This document shows positions 26,667-34,721 of a stretch of 64,000 nucleotides of DNA, piece by piece. A program made the position numbers and the translations under genes. This DNA comes from Phototrophicus methaneseepsis (lineage in GTDB: Bacteria; Chloroflexota; Anaerolineae; Aggregatilineales; Phototrophicaceae): assembly GCF_015500095.1 (NCBI RefSeq), contig NZ_CP062983.1:1178001-1242000 (forward strand). The letters are read 5' to 3'. Under the pieces are notes generated by a model. The model was not told where the DNA came from. It worked only from the letters and a program-made list of their open reading frames with translations, and searched no databases. Each line of letters begins with the position of its first letter. The stretch's first letter is position 1.

Positions 26667-28625
26667 ATGACCCTCGATTTTTATGAAGTCAAAATTGACA
26701 TGTATCACAACAATTCATATTCACATCCAGCGGCAGACATCACCGAGCGCGTGCAGTTCGCGGGCACGACCTGGGAGACTGGCGTCATGGATGCGGAGCA
26801 GCGCCTGGGGCGACCCACGCGCCTGAATCTTGCCATCAGCAATGACGATGGGGCCTTCTTCAAGAAGGACGTCGAACAGCTGGTTAACAACGCCTTTGAG
26901 ACCTGGACTGGGCCGCTCGTCCCGGATGGTTGGTCACAGAATGGCGTTCGAACTGCGACGACCTCTATCAACAGCGAAGACAGCTTCGGCGTCACGCTGG
27001 CTCATTTCGTCACAAATGGGGCCGATATCGGCTTATCTCAGACGGTGCTGACGGTGGGCGAAGAGTATACGGTGACGGTTCAGTGTAGCAATCGCCTCAA
27101 TGGATCGCTCCGGGTGGGGGATAGCGTGAACCCAACGGCAGCCGGGAGCATCAACGGGACCGGGCTTTACGTCATGCATTTCAAAGCTCACTCCGAAACC
27201 TTCCAGATCGTCACATCCGGCGCGACGGATATGACACTCCAATTCGTTGAGCTGCGTCCACGCTATCCATATGGCTCGATCACAAAGAATATGAATATTC
27301 GGATTCGGATGCGGGCCAGCGCTGCGGATGCCTTTCAGCCTGTCTGGTATGGCAAAATTCAATCGGTGACGAAAGACTGGTGGACCTATTCGACAAATCC
27401 AGCCGTCCAGCTCACCGCCTCGGATCCGCGCGCCTTGCTGGATCGGCAGACTGTTGAGATCCCGCTGCAGCAGGCTGTGCGTTCAGACCAGATCATCAAG
27501 CTCGTCATGGACGATGCCCCCACACCCTGGCCGTATCAATCCGATTACGCCGTCTTTGACGATATATCGACATTTCAAGGCAATCTGTACTTCTTCGATG
27601 CGTCCTTATATTACGAAGGTGAGCCGGGGCAGTTTACAGCGCCCTGGGTGCCGGATGTGCAGGACATGGGACGCGGCATCCCACCGCTGAAGCTCATCGA
27701 GCAGGCTGTTGAAGCCGAGCAGGGCCGCTTCTATTGGGATGCCCATCGCGCCAAATTCATATTCCACAATCGCTACCATGACTTCGATGCTCCGCTGGCG
27801 TATACATTCAACGAGGATCACATCCATGATGTGGTGTTGAGCGAGATGGAAGACGTTATCAACCAGCAGGAAGTCCAGTATTATCCGCGCCGAACAGGCG
27901 GCAAGGGCATGTCGATATACACCGCGACGAATCTGCCGATCCGCATCAGCGCGGGGCAGGAGCGCGTGATCACGGCAGCCTATACCGACACAGGCGAGCC
28001 GGATGCCCGACTGACGGCCATCGGCCCGATTGTTGTGCGCTTTTCGGCAAACACAAAAGAAGATGGCAGCGGCCTGGATGGTGCCGGGCATCTGATCCAG
28101 ATCGTTGAGACATCTCCCAACCGGGCACGGATCACCTATTGGAATCCCTCCGGTGAAGATGTCTACATCACCTATCTGCAGGTCTTTGGCGATGCCTTAT
28201 ATACCTATTCGCCGGTCTCTGTGGTGGGTTATAACGCCGAGAGTGCCCATATTCACGATATGCAGCCAGGGACCTTGATGACGCTCGATCTTGTGGATAA
28301 CGAGACGGATGCTCAGATCATCGCCGATTCGATTGTGGCGCGCTATGGCACCCAGGCCGAGCGCGTCAAACAAATCTCAGTCAGCCTCACAGAAGATGAC
28401 GTCGTCTTTGCCAGGGATATGCTGGCGCTGCGCGTGGGCAATCGGGTCCGCATCCAGAACAGCGTGGCGCACCACGACCGCCATTACATCATCCAGGGGA
28501 TTCGTCATACCCCCATGCCGGATCAGCACGTGATGACATTCATCCTCATGGATAACGACCGCTACCCGGTCGCCAAGTTCGATGACGTGACGGACTTCTC
28601 AGACACGTACTACTTCGCGCCTTAA
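26667..28625 (+). CDS. Tail tip/baseplate hub protein
   Basis: A 652-residue protein following the tape measure. Residues 1-75 resemble the start of distal tail/hub proteins (YEVKIDMYHNNSYSHPAADI). Residues ~80-200 form a beta-sandwich insert with carbohydrate-binding-like features (TNGADIGLSQTVLTVGEEYT). The rest resembles tail-hub proteins (WYGKIQSVTKDWW, SDPRALLDRQT, and LRVGNRVRIQNSVAHHDRHY at the end). It likely forms the tip that contacts the host surface and closes the tube. No peptidase motif is visible. Ribosome site AAAGGGAACGTATG. Confidence 0.65.
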   Translation: MTLDFYEVKIDMYHNNSYSHPAADITERVQFAGTTWETGVMDAEQRLGRPTRLNLAISNDDGAFFKKDVEQLVNNAFETWTGPLVPDGWSQNGVRTATTSINSEDSFGVTLAHFVTNGADIGLSQTVLTVGEEYTVTVQCSNRLNGSLRVGDSVNPTAAGSINGTGLYVMHFKAHSETFQIVTSGATDMTLQFVELRPRYPYGSITKNMNIRIRMRASAADAFQPVWYGKIQSVTKDWWTYSTNPAVQLTASDPRALLDRQTVEIPLQQAVRSDQIIKLVMDDAPTPWPYQSDYAVFDDISTFQGNLYFFDASLYYEGEPGQFTAPWVPDVQDMGRGIPPLKLIEQAVEAEQGRFYWDAHRAKFIFHNRYHDFDAPLAYTFNEDHIHDVVLSEMEDVINQQEVQYYPRRTGGKGMSIYTATNLPIRISAGQERVITAAYTDTGEPDARLTAIGPIVVRFSANTKEDGSGLDGAGHLIQIVETSPNRARITYWNPSGEDVYITYLQVFGDALYTYSPVSVVGYNAESAHIHDMQPGTLMTLDLVDNETDAQIIADSIVARYGTQAERVKQISVSLTEDDVVFARDMLALRVGNRVRIQNSVAHHDRHYIIQGIRHTPMPDQHVMTFILMDNDRYPVAKFDDVTDFSDTYYFAP

Positions 28626-28671
28626 TCCTTCGCGTCTTACCTTTGCGCTTTAGTCCTTTGTGCTAAATGGT
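28614..28671 (+). repeat. Four diverging tandem copies of a gene's 3' end
   Basis: CTTCGCGCCTTAATC (containing the stop TAA of the tail tip gene) is followed by CTTCGCGTCTTACC, TTTGCGCTTTAGTC and CTTTGTGCTAAATGG, in decreasing similarity. Confidence 0.9.
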
Positions 28672-28704
28672 CTCATTCAAACAAAAACAGAGAGGTAAAA
28701 GCAT

Positions 28705-29280
28705 ATGGCTATTACGGCCTTTTCAGCGCCACCTGTGGTATCGCCGGGTGACAAGCTGAATATCAATTATGCCAACAACGCGATCCGGGCCAGCCTTGTT
28801 CATCTGCGCGATGTCAACCAGAGCTGGTGCCAGCTCCGTTACATCGCACCCAATGGCGTCGGCGGCGGCACGGCCCTGGCGAATAACTGGGTTCGGCGGC
28901 CACTGAATCAACACCTGGGGAATGCGGCCAACTTCGTGGGCCTCGATGTCCCAAGCAGCCGCTTCACGCTGCAACCGGGCGTCTGGCATCTGCGGGCTGC
29001 CGCCGCGACGCATTATTCCGGCGATTCCAAACTGCGCCTGTATAACGTCTCAGATGGCATGGTCCAGGACATCAGCATGTCCGGCGGGGTTTCGTCGCTG
29101 TCGGCGCTGCCGCTCATCCTGGAAACACGCTTCGGCATTGCGTCTTCCAAAGTGTTCCAGCTTGAGTTGTGGTGCTCGAAGACGCAGGAAGTCACGGGTA
29201 TGGGGAAGCCGAGCAACTCCGGCCAAAACGAACTTTACACAATCATCACGCTGGACCTTGAAGGAGGATACAGTGGCTAG
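28705..29280 (+). CDS. Putative tail accessory or receptor-binding protein
   Basis: A 191-residue protein. After an N-terminal stretch that could attach to the tip (FSAPPVVSPGDKLNINYANN), residues ~70-190 look like a C1q/TNF-like jelly roll found in fibre heads (FTLQPGVWHLRAAAATHYSG, SKLRLYNVSDG, then KVFQLELWCSKTQ). This would bind the host surface. It follows the tail tip gene; good ribosome site (AGAGAGGTAAAAGCATATG). It overlaps the next gene by 8 bp. Confidence 0.5.
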   Translation: MAITAFSAPPVVSPGDKLNINYANNAIRASLVHLRDVNQSWCQLRYIAPNGVGGGTALANNWVRRPLNQHLGNAANFVGLDVPSSRFTLQPGVWHLRAAAATHYSGDSKLRLYNVSDGMVQDISMSGGVSSLSALPLILETRFGIASSKVFQLELWCSKTQEVTGMGKPSNSGQNELYTIITLDLEGGYSG

Positions 29281-29860
29281 TGAAACGCAAATTCCGCGCG
29301 GGCAATTCTTTGCAGCGCTCATGGCTTATGACGCTGAGACGTACAAGGATGGCATCTTCAATTCGGAAGATAACTATGCTGAGTTCGCGGCAGGCTGGAT
29401 CGGGCCTGCGCTGCCGAGTGAATCCCAATTGCTGATCGCCTATAACGCCTATCTGGATCAGGTATCTATCGAAGATCCTGCAAAACAGCGGATCACGACC
29501 AGGATTGAGGGGATGTACGAGGATCTGTCTCAGTACAGCATCGGCTACTTCGACTATTTTATGTCGATGGCGCGTGCCCTGATCAGTCGGCGCTTCTACT
29601 ACAAGGAAATCCGCACAGGGGCCGGATTGACGAGCACCGATATCGACAATTTGTATACCCAACTCAAGAGCTATATCGATAGCAATGCCGAACTCAAAGC
29701 CGACTTTGAAGCGCGCTATTTCATGCGGGTGGGCATCTTGCCGCCTGAGCCACCGTCCACAGCTCAGAAAATGACGTGGATCTCGATTGTTGTCGATATG
29801 GTCGCTGAAGTGCTGCCAGCCCTGACGATAAGCGGCTACATCAACAAAATTACGAAATAG
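29273..29860 (+). CDS. Hypothetical prophage tail-end protein
   Basis: A 195-residue protein with no family I recognise. It is helical and rich in Tyr/Asp (FFAALMAYDAETYKDGIFNS) with a hydrophobic C-terminal helix (MTWISIVVDMVAEVLPALTI). The GTG start at 29273 is supported by AAGGAGGA 8 bp upstream and overlaps the previous stop; the much longer upstream frame is a shadow of the neighbour. Position suggests a tail fibre chaperone or a lysis accessory. Confidence 0.55.
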   Translation: MASETQIPRGQFFAALMAYDAETYKDGIFNSEDNYAEFAAGWIGPALPSESQLLIAYNAYLDQVSIEDPAKQRITTRIEGMYEDLSQYSIGYFDYFMSMARALISRRFYYKEIRTGAGLTSTDIDNLYTQLKSYIDSNAELKADFEARYFMRVGILPPEPPSTAQKMTWISIVVDMVAEVLPALTISGYINKITK

Positions 29861-29889
29861 GGCACGAAGTAAGCCATGCGAAGTAAGCC
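29852..29889 (+). repeat. Three tandem copies over a stop codon
   Basis: ACGAAATAGGGC, ACGAAGTAAGCC and ATGCGAAGTAAGCC follow each other; the first holds the TAG stop, the others a TAA at the same place. Confidence 0.9.
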
Positions 29890-29950
29890 TAGGCTGCGCG
29901 AAGCAGCTTCGTTTTAGACCTGCACCTGCACAAAGAAGAGAGGGGTTTAT

Positions 29951-30448
29951 ATGACAGCGGTCACTGGGTTTATCTCCCTGTTCATTTCGCCGATCTTGAC
30001 GCCGACAATCTCATTTGTGCGGCATTGGTTCGCTCAGCTAACCTATGAGGATAAGTTCGGCTACTACCAACTGGTTGCAGGTCTTTTCACATTCTTGCAG
30101 CCCACACGGGGTGTGGCCTGGTTTATTGAGAGCCAGTTGCCATTCATCAGCGCCAGACAGTTCGGCGCGCTGATGATGCTTGCCGGAGGCGTCACCATCG
30201 CCCTATCTTTCTATACCGACCTGAGTCCACGTCGGCAGTTCGAATACAAGCGCTGGCCGATCTTCGTCTGGTTCTTGTATATCATGATTGCCATCATTGC
30301 AGCGCTGCGGCCCTTCGATGCGCCCCCAGATCGTGAGCCGGACACGATTCTGTTACCTGGAACTGTGCTGATTATCTACGTGTTCACAGCAGATATCCTC
30401 ATCAGTCAGCTCATAAGGTTACGTGATTATGCCATTCAAAAATCTTAA
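29951..30448 (+). CDS. Prophage membrane protein, possibly lysis-related
   Basis: A 165-residue protein with about four hydrophobic helices (near residues 5-25, 70-90, 105-122 and 135-155) linked by short charged loops. It lies after the tail genes, where holins are found, and overlaps the next membrane gene by 20 bp. Ribosome site GAGAGGGGTTTATATG. It fits no named holin family that I recall. Confidence 0.5.
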   Translation: MTAVTGFISLFISPILTPTISFVRHWFAQLTYEDKFGYYQLVAGLFTFLQPTRGVAWFIESQLPFISARQFGALMMLAGGVTIALSFYTDLSPRRQFEYKRWPIFVWFLYIMIAIIAALRPFDAPPDREPDTILLPGTVLIIYVFTADILISQLIRLRDYAIQKS

Positions 30449-30776
30449 CTGGTGGCGCAATGCCATTCTCATTGGGCCAATCGTCGCTTATATGGTCGTT
30501 GGGGTCGCTCAGGCAGGCATGGAAGGCGACCAGCTCATCAATGCCGGTCTTGTCATTGGCGCGGCTGTCGTCGGGGCGCTGCTCATCCTGGGTGGCGTCA
30601 ATCTGCCATCTGATGATACGACTCTGGCGGCCACCAACGTCCCGACGCCAGAAAGCACCTATCTGGATACGATCCGGCGTCTGGAAGCCGAGAATGCGCA
30701 GCTGCGCGGCCAGAACAATGCCTTGCTCGAAATCTTCCGCTATCTCAAGCTGGATGTCGAACTCGTCCGCGATTAG
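30429..30776 (+). CDS. Holin-like two-helix membrane protein
   Basis: A 115-residue protein with two predicted membrane helices (ILIGPIVAYMVVGVAQAG and NAGLVIGAAVVGALLILGG) followed by a heptad-like helix (LDTIRRLEAENAQLRGQNNA). Two helices plus a soluble tail fit class II holins, which open the membrane at lysis, but no endolysin is recognised nearby. The ATG at 30429 is preferred, with AAGG 9 bp before it, over GTG 30423. Confidence 0.5.
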   Translation: MPFKNLNWWRNAILIGPIVAYMVVGVAQAGMEGDQLINAGLVIGAAVVGALLILGGVNLPSDDTTLAATNVPTPESTYLDTIRRLEAENAQLRGQNNALLEIFRYLKLDVELVRD

Positions 30777-30809
30777 CTCAAACAGTTGAGCTCAATCTTC
30801 AGTTATATG

Positions 30810-30836
30810 GACCGCCTATGGGGTGGTCTTTTTGTT
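30810..30836 (+). terminator. Rho-independent terminator
   Basis: GACCGCC and GGTGGTC pair (one G-U) around TATGG, followed by TTTTTGTTTT. It separates the holin-like gene from the gene at 30880. Confidence 0.8.
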
Positions 30837-30879
30837 TTCCAAATTCACAGCTTAAATTCACATCTATGGAGAGAAACAC

Positions 30880-31470
30880 ATGAAGGTCTCAAAGTTTATG
30901 CAGTTCATGCTCATCACCGGTCTGCTGCTCGTGCTGGCCGCCGGTGCGGTATCGGCACAGGATGTGCCCATTGAACCTGAACTTATCTCGATTCCGACAT
31001 CCATCGTCTATATGGTTGTCGGGATTTTCTGCGGCGTGCTGGCTTTCCTTCTCGGCCTTGTCGTTTACCTGGCGCGCATCAATGGCTTTAGCGTGCCAAA
31101 AGATGTCGTGAACCAGCTCGCGGATCAGATCAAGCAGGTCGTTGAAACGATGCTGACGCATGCCAAAGAAGAAGCGCCAAAGACAGAATCGCCATTTGAT
31201 GACATGCTCGCCAGCGGCGGCGAGGCGATCTGGAAGTTCATCCTGCCACGTCTCAATGATCTGCTACAAACGGCCACCAGCGATAGCCCGATTGAAACCG
31301 TCGATGTCGACCCCCAGACGCAGGCCATGACCGTGAAATATAAGGATGGCTCGCAGGTGAAGGTGACGAAGATCACTGAGGCTGGGACTGCGACAAACTT
31401 ATCGGCCACCACATCGCCAAACGCACAAGATACTGTCAAAGGTCCGCAGCCTGTCCACAGCCAGGGATAG
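30880..31470 (+). CDS. Prophage secreted/membrane protein
   Basis: A 196-residue protein with a clear signal peptide (MKVSKFMQFMLITGLLLVLA, cleavage likely after VSAQ), then a membrane helix (about 46-68, IVYMVVGIFCGVLAFLLGLV) and a soluble domain with amphipathic helices. A signal plus anchor could place it in the envelope as a spanin-like or lysis-control factor. That is inference; no family is recognised. It follows a terminator, so it probably has its own promoter. Confidence 0.5.
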   Translation: MKVSKFMQFMLITGLLLVLAAGAVSAQDVPIEPELISIPTSIVYMVVGIFCGVLAFLLGLVVYLARINGFSVPKDVVNQLADQIKQVVETMLTHAKEEAPKTESPFDDMLASGGEAIWKFILPRLNDLLQTATSDSPIETVDVDPQTQAMTVKYKDGSQVKVTKITEAGTATNLSATTSPNAQDTVKGPQPVHSQG

Positions 31471-31489
31471 GCTCGTGAGGGATAAGCCC

Positions 31490-32917
31490 ATGAGCGACAT
31501 ATATATCGCACCGGGTGCGCTCTATGACCTGGGTCCCTTCTTCGGAGGGGATCAGGGTCTTTTGGGGTATCAGGTCGGCAGTGAGCAAATCCAGATTGTG
31601 CAGGCCACTGAGGACGATGGCATTGGCCGCTTCCTGATGCGTAAAAATCACTTCGCGGAACAGTTGGCGATTGGCAAAGGCTGGATCTGCCGGGGCGATG
31701 ATATGTCGCCCGACATGGCGACCTATTACCAGACCCATACGCGCACAAGCTCCGGCGATCTGCTGACAGGCCACGTATGGTTTCCGCGTTATGCCTCGAT
31801 GGGGAGCTGGTTCATCTCGCGCGCGCTTGTCCAATTCTTCTCGAAGGGCAGTTGGAAGAGCCAGACGCATGGTACTGTCGTCAACAGCGCTTCGCCTGCC
31901 GGGACCCCGCAAGGGCTGCCTTTTGAAAGCACATGGAAGATCCAGTTTGTCAATTACTTCAGCGTGATTCAGCCCGTTATCGACGGCCACGACTATCCAT
32001 CCAGGATGGATGTGGTCAGCCTGGATGGTTCTGTCTGGAATGGGCAGACATGGGCGTTGCAAGAAACGTGGTATTTCCAGAAGGGCTACGGTTTGATTGG
32101 TTGGACGCGCTATGACGCGGCAGGGAAGCGAGCCGCCTTTAACTGGTTTGAGGCTGACTTGAGCGAGCCGCCGACTATGGATATTTATGTGCCGCCGACC
32201 GGCTGGCGCAAGATCGCTGTCAAGAGCCTGGAGGCTGAAATGGATGCTCATCTATCGACAACGCCGGAGCAGCTCCCTGATGGTGAGAATCTGGATGATG
32301 CCAATCTGGATGAGTCCGGTCTGCCGGAAGGTTTCCAGAGCTATCTCATGCAGTTGCAGACCGATGATGGCGCGGCGCTGCGGATCCGGGCAGAAGCGAA
32401 CACGGTCAGCAAGACGTTGGGATATATCCCATACAGCGATGCCTGGCGGGCGATCTCGCTTAAGCCGGACGAGTTGATCACGGCAAATGGCTATGTCTGG
32501 ATGCAAGTCATCTTCGAGGGCTTAAAAGGATGGGCGGCTTATCGCTGGCTGAATAGCGCCAGGGCAGATAACCGCCTCTTTGTGACCAATCCGGCGCTCG
32601 ACGTCGATGAAACAGACATCGATGAGTCGGATCCGGTGGTGCCAGATGGATCGCCAGAAGAGGATGATCCGGAAGAGGCACCTGTTGACGACTCGCAGCC
32701 GCCAGCTGGTCAGGGTGAGATCTGGGTGCGGCTGGATGATTACGATTACAACCAGCTGGAGACGAGTATTCACATCAATCTCGCCCTGGTGCTGGCGATG
32801 ATGGGCGTTCGGTATGAAGAATTCAACGCCACGCAGGCGTATGACGTGCTGCGAGCGGCAGCCGACGCGGCACAGGCAGAAGCGGATGCTGAAGTCACTG
32901 CGCTGGCACAAAATTAG
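31490..32917 (+). CDS. SH3b-domain prophage protein
   Basis: About 475 residues. Residues 1-230 are an unrecognised, aromatic-rich domain (FPRYASMGSWFISRALVQFF, QETWYFQKGYGLIGWTRYDA). Residues ~290-360 are a bacterial SH3 domain (GAALRIRAEANTVSKTLGYI, then GWAAYRWL), which binds cell wall. A very acidic linker follows (DETDIDESDPVVPDG...), then a helical tail. As the last rightward gene with a wall-binding domain it could be the lytic enzyme or a particle-wall adhesin, but no amidase, lysozyme or peptidase motif is visible. The ATG at 31490 has GAGGG 8 bp upstream. Confidence 0.55.
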   Translation: MSDIYIAPGALYDLGPFFGGDQGLLGYQVGSEQIQIVQATEDDGIGRFLMRKNHFAEQLAIGKGWICRGDDMSPDMATYYQTHTRTSSGDLLTGHVWFPRYASMGSWFISRALVQFFSKGSWKSQTHGTVVNSASPAGTPQGLPFESTWKIQFVNYFSVIQPVIDGHDYPSRMDVVSLDGSVWNGQTWALQETWYFQKGYGLIGWTRYDAAGKRAAFNWFEADLSEPPTMDIYVPPTGWRKIAVKSLEAEMDAHLSTTPEQLPDGENLDDANLDESGLPEGFQSYLMQLQTDDGAALRIRAEANTVSKTLGYIPYSDAWRAISLKPDELITANGYVWMQVIFEGLKGWAAYRWLNSARADNRLFVTNPALDVDETDIDESDPVVPDGSPEEDDPEEAPVDDSQPPAGQGEIWVRLDDYDYNQLETSIHINLALVLAMMGVRYEEFNATQAYDVLRAAADAAQAEADAEVTALAQN

Positions 32918-32960
32918 TTTTCCCCGCTGCTAACGCGGCGTGAGACAATTCCCTCACGCG

Positions 32961-32992
32961 AAAGCCCCCAGGTTCACCTGGGGGCTTTTTTT
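32961..32992 (+). terminator. Strong terminator ending the rightward prophage genes
   Basis: AAAGCCCCCAGG-TTCA-CCTGGGGGCTTTTTTT is a 12-bp perfect stem. A second hairpin (GCGTGAG/CTCACGC, 32938-32959) lies just before. It faces the convergent leftward genes. Confidence 0.95.
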
Positions 32993-33026
32993 ATTTTTAT
33001 GTGGTGTATCAATACTCATCCACAGT

Positions 33027-33845
33027 TTAGCTTTTCAATTCATCAAGCCGGGTGAGGCTTTCGAGTTGATCGGCAGCCTTACGATGAAGCTCTGCCAGGT
33101 GGCGAATCTGGTTGATGTTATATTTTGTTTTCGCTAGCTTGAGAGAGTCCTGTATTTCCTTCTCCAGCGCGCTAACGTTCCGCTGGAAGGGTGAGGGCTT
33201 TAGGGTATCGGGTGATATGAGGGCCTTCACTTCTGCGCGCAGTGCCTTCGACGAGAGACCTTCCAATAATGCGCGGCGCATAAGTTCGTCCTGGGTCTCA
33301 GGACGTAAGGCCTTAATGGCGTCATAATGGCTCATCGTGAGGGGTTCGACATCCGGCTTCATCCGCGATACTTCGGCAAGAATATAACGGCGCCGTGATA
33401 ATTCGACACTTGTACAGACGTATTTCATGTTGCGAATTGTGGCTGGTTCGTAGCCGAAAAAGTCCGCTATTTCATCAGCGTAGCCATACTTGAGACTCTC
33501 AAAAGCTGCCAGCGCGTCACCGATCCAGAGATTGATACGGTCACGGATTTTGAACATGACCGTGAAGAATGTCTCAAAGTCGGCGGCAGTAGCATCTTCC
33601 GGCACCTCGAGACCATAGCCGGACATGATGAATTTGCCGATTGAGAGTGTGCCGTCGTCGCGGCTGACAATGGCATCCTGGGGGATCTGCTGGATGGCGT
33701 TGCGTGTACGCCGGGGCACAGGGGCGCGGATGATCGGCTCTGATGTGCCGGTGCCGAGCACCTCATCGGCGGTGGGGACACGCTTCAGGCGCTTGGTGAG
33801 TGTATCATTGATGCTGCTGGTGGTGGGAGTGACTTTCTTGGTCAT
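33027..33845 (-). CDS. Putative ParB-like partition protein
   Basis: A 272-residue protein encoded right after ParA with a 4 bp start/stop overlap, the usual parAB layout. A central helix-turn-helix is likely around YADEIADFFGYEPATIRNMKY, and a dimerisation-like C-terminal helix pair follows (RNVSALEKEIQDSLKLAKTK). It lacks an obvious ParB-N nuclease-like domain, so it would be a plasmid/phage-type centromere-binding protein. The role rests on gene order plus HTH. Confidence 0.55.
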   Translation of the reverse strand: MTKKVTPTTSSINDTLTKRLKRVPTADEVLGTGTSEPIIRAPVPRRTRNAIQQIPQDAIVSRDDGTLSIGKFIMSGYGLEVPEDATAADFETFFTVMFKIRDRINLWIGDALAAFESLKYGYADEIADFFGYEPATIRNMKYVCTSVELSRRRYILAEVSRMKPDVEPLTMSHYDAIKALRPETQDELMRRALLEGLSSKALRAEVKALISPDTLKPSPFQRNVSALEKEIQDSLKLAKTKYNINQIRHLAELHRKAADQLESLTRLDELKS

Positions 33846-34663
33846 ACGGCGACCCTTTCTGCGGAAGCATTTTGTAAGGCGATAGCGGCTGCAACCAGCG
33901 GCTGGAACTGCTTACGAGCGCGTCCGGCGTGTGAGCCAGCCATCTGGTAGATAGAGACCTGTTCCGTGCTGGCATATTCCCAGACAGCGAGGTTCTGAAT
34001 CGGCTCCAGGATGGGGGCCTGCCGCTCGTACATGCCGCTGATGTAGCCGAGCAGCCGATGCTGGATGCGATGCCGGGCATCGAAGCGGTTAGGTTGGATG
34101 CCAAGCACCTCAGCCACCGGCAGCTCGCTGGCGCTGCGGGCCTGATCCAGATAGGTGAACATGCGCTGCACGGACTGGATGCTCTTGCTCTCGACGAGTG
34201 TGGGCAGGATGATGTGGCTGGCGGCGTAATAGAGGCCGATGTGCGTCTCTGCCAGGTTGGGGCCAGCATCAATGATGACGTAATCGTAGAAGCCTTTTAA
34301 CTCCTCGATGCGCTCGACGATGCGGATGCTGGTGTCCGGGTTACGCTCGACGTTGAGCTGAGCATCGTGGGCGCGCAGAATCCACAGGTCGAGGCCGTCA
34401 CCGGCGAAGGCATCAGGGACCGGCTGGAGGACGTCGCTCCATTCGGCATCATCCATAATGAGGCTGTAAAAATCGTTGGCGTAGGACATCCCGACGCTGA
34501 AGGTACTGTCGCCCTGACCGTCTGTTTCGATGAGGGCGACCCGGAAGCCCTGCCGGGCCAGCGCGGCGGCGAGGTTGGTGGCGATGGTGGTTTTGCCGAT
34601 GCCGCCTTTTCTGCCGAGGACGGCGATGATGATGGTGTTGAGTACAGCTTCTATGAGTGACAT
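33842..34663 (-). CDS. parA: ParA-family partition ATPase
   Basis: A 273-residue protein. It has a deviant Walker A (GRKGGIGKTTIATNLAAALA, near residues 17-36), a DxxGQGDST switch (ETDGQGDST) and Walker B (YVIIDAGPNLAE). There is no N-terminal HTH, so it belongs to the short type Ib-like ParA group. With the ParB-like gene it would segregate a low-copy replicon, meaning the prophage can be kept as a plasmid. The ribosome site is AAAGGATCACCATG. A pair of 14-mer repeats lies just upstream and may be part of the centromere. Confidence 0.9.
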   Translation of the reverse strand: MSLIEAVLNTIIIAVLGRKGGIGKTTIATNLAAALARQGFRVALIETDGQGDSTFSVGMSYANDFYSLIMDDAEWSDVLQPVPDAFAGDGLDLWILRAHDAQLNVERNPDTSIRIVERIEELKGFYDYVIIDAGPNLAETHIGLYYAASHIILPTLVESKSIQSVQRMFTYLDQARSASELPVAEVLGIQPNRFDARHRIQHRLLGYISGMYERQAPILEPIQNLAVWEYASTEQVSIYQMAGSHAGRARKQFQPLVAAAIALQNASAERVAV

Positions 34664-34693
34664 GGTGATCCTTTCCGATCTGGGTCAATAAAT

Positions 34694-34721
34694 GATTAGT
34701 CGTTAGTGATTCGTCGTTAGC
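34694..34721 (-). repeat. Tandem 14-mer between the exonuclease gene and parA
   Basis: GATTAGTCGTTAGT and GATTCGTCGTTAGC adjoin (12 of 14 match). They overlap the stop of the exonuclease gene and lie about 30 bp before parA, so they fit both the stop-duplication pattern and a possible ParB binding site. Confidence 0.75.

Noticed and set aside
28922-29272. N-terminal extension of the gene at 29273
   Set aside because: This part is an Arg/Ser/Cys-rich shadow of the gene at 28705 in another frame; the GTG at 29273 has a strong ribosome site.
31490-32917. Endolysin call for the SH3b protein
   Set aside because: Only the wall-binding SH3b part is recognisable; no amidase, lysozyme, CHAP or NlpC/P60 catalytic pattern is visible.
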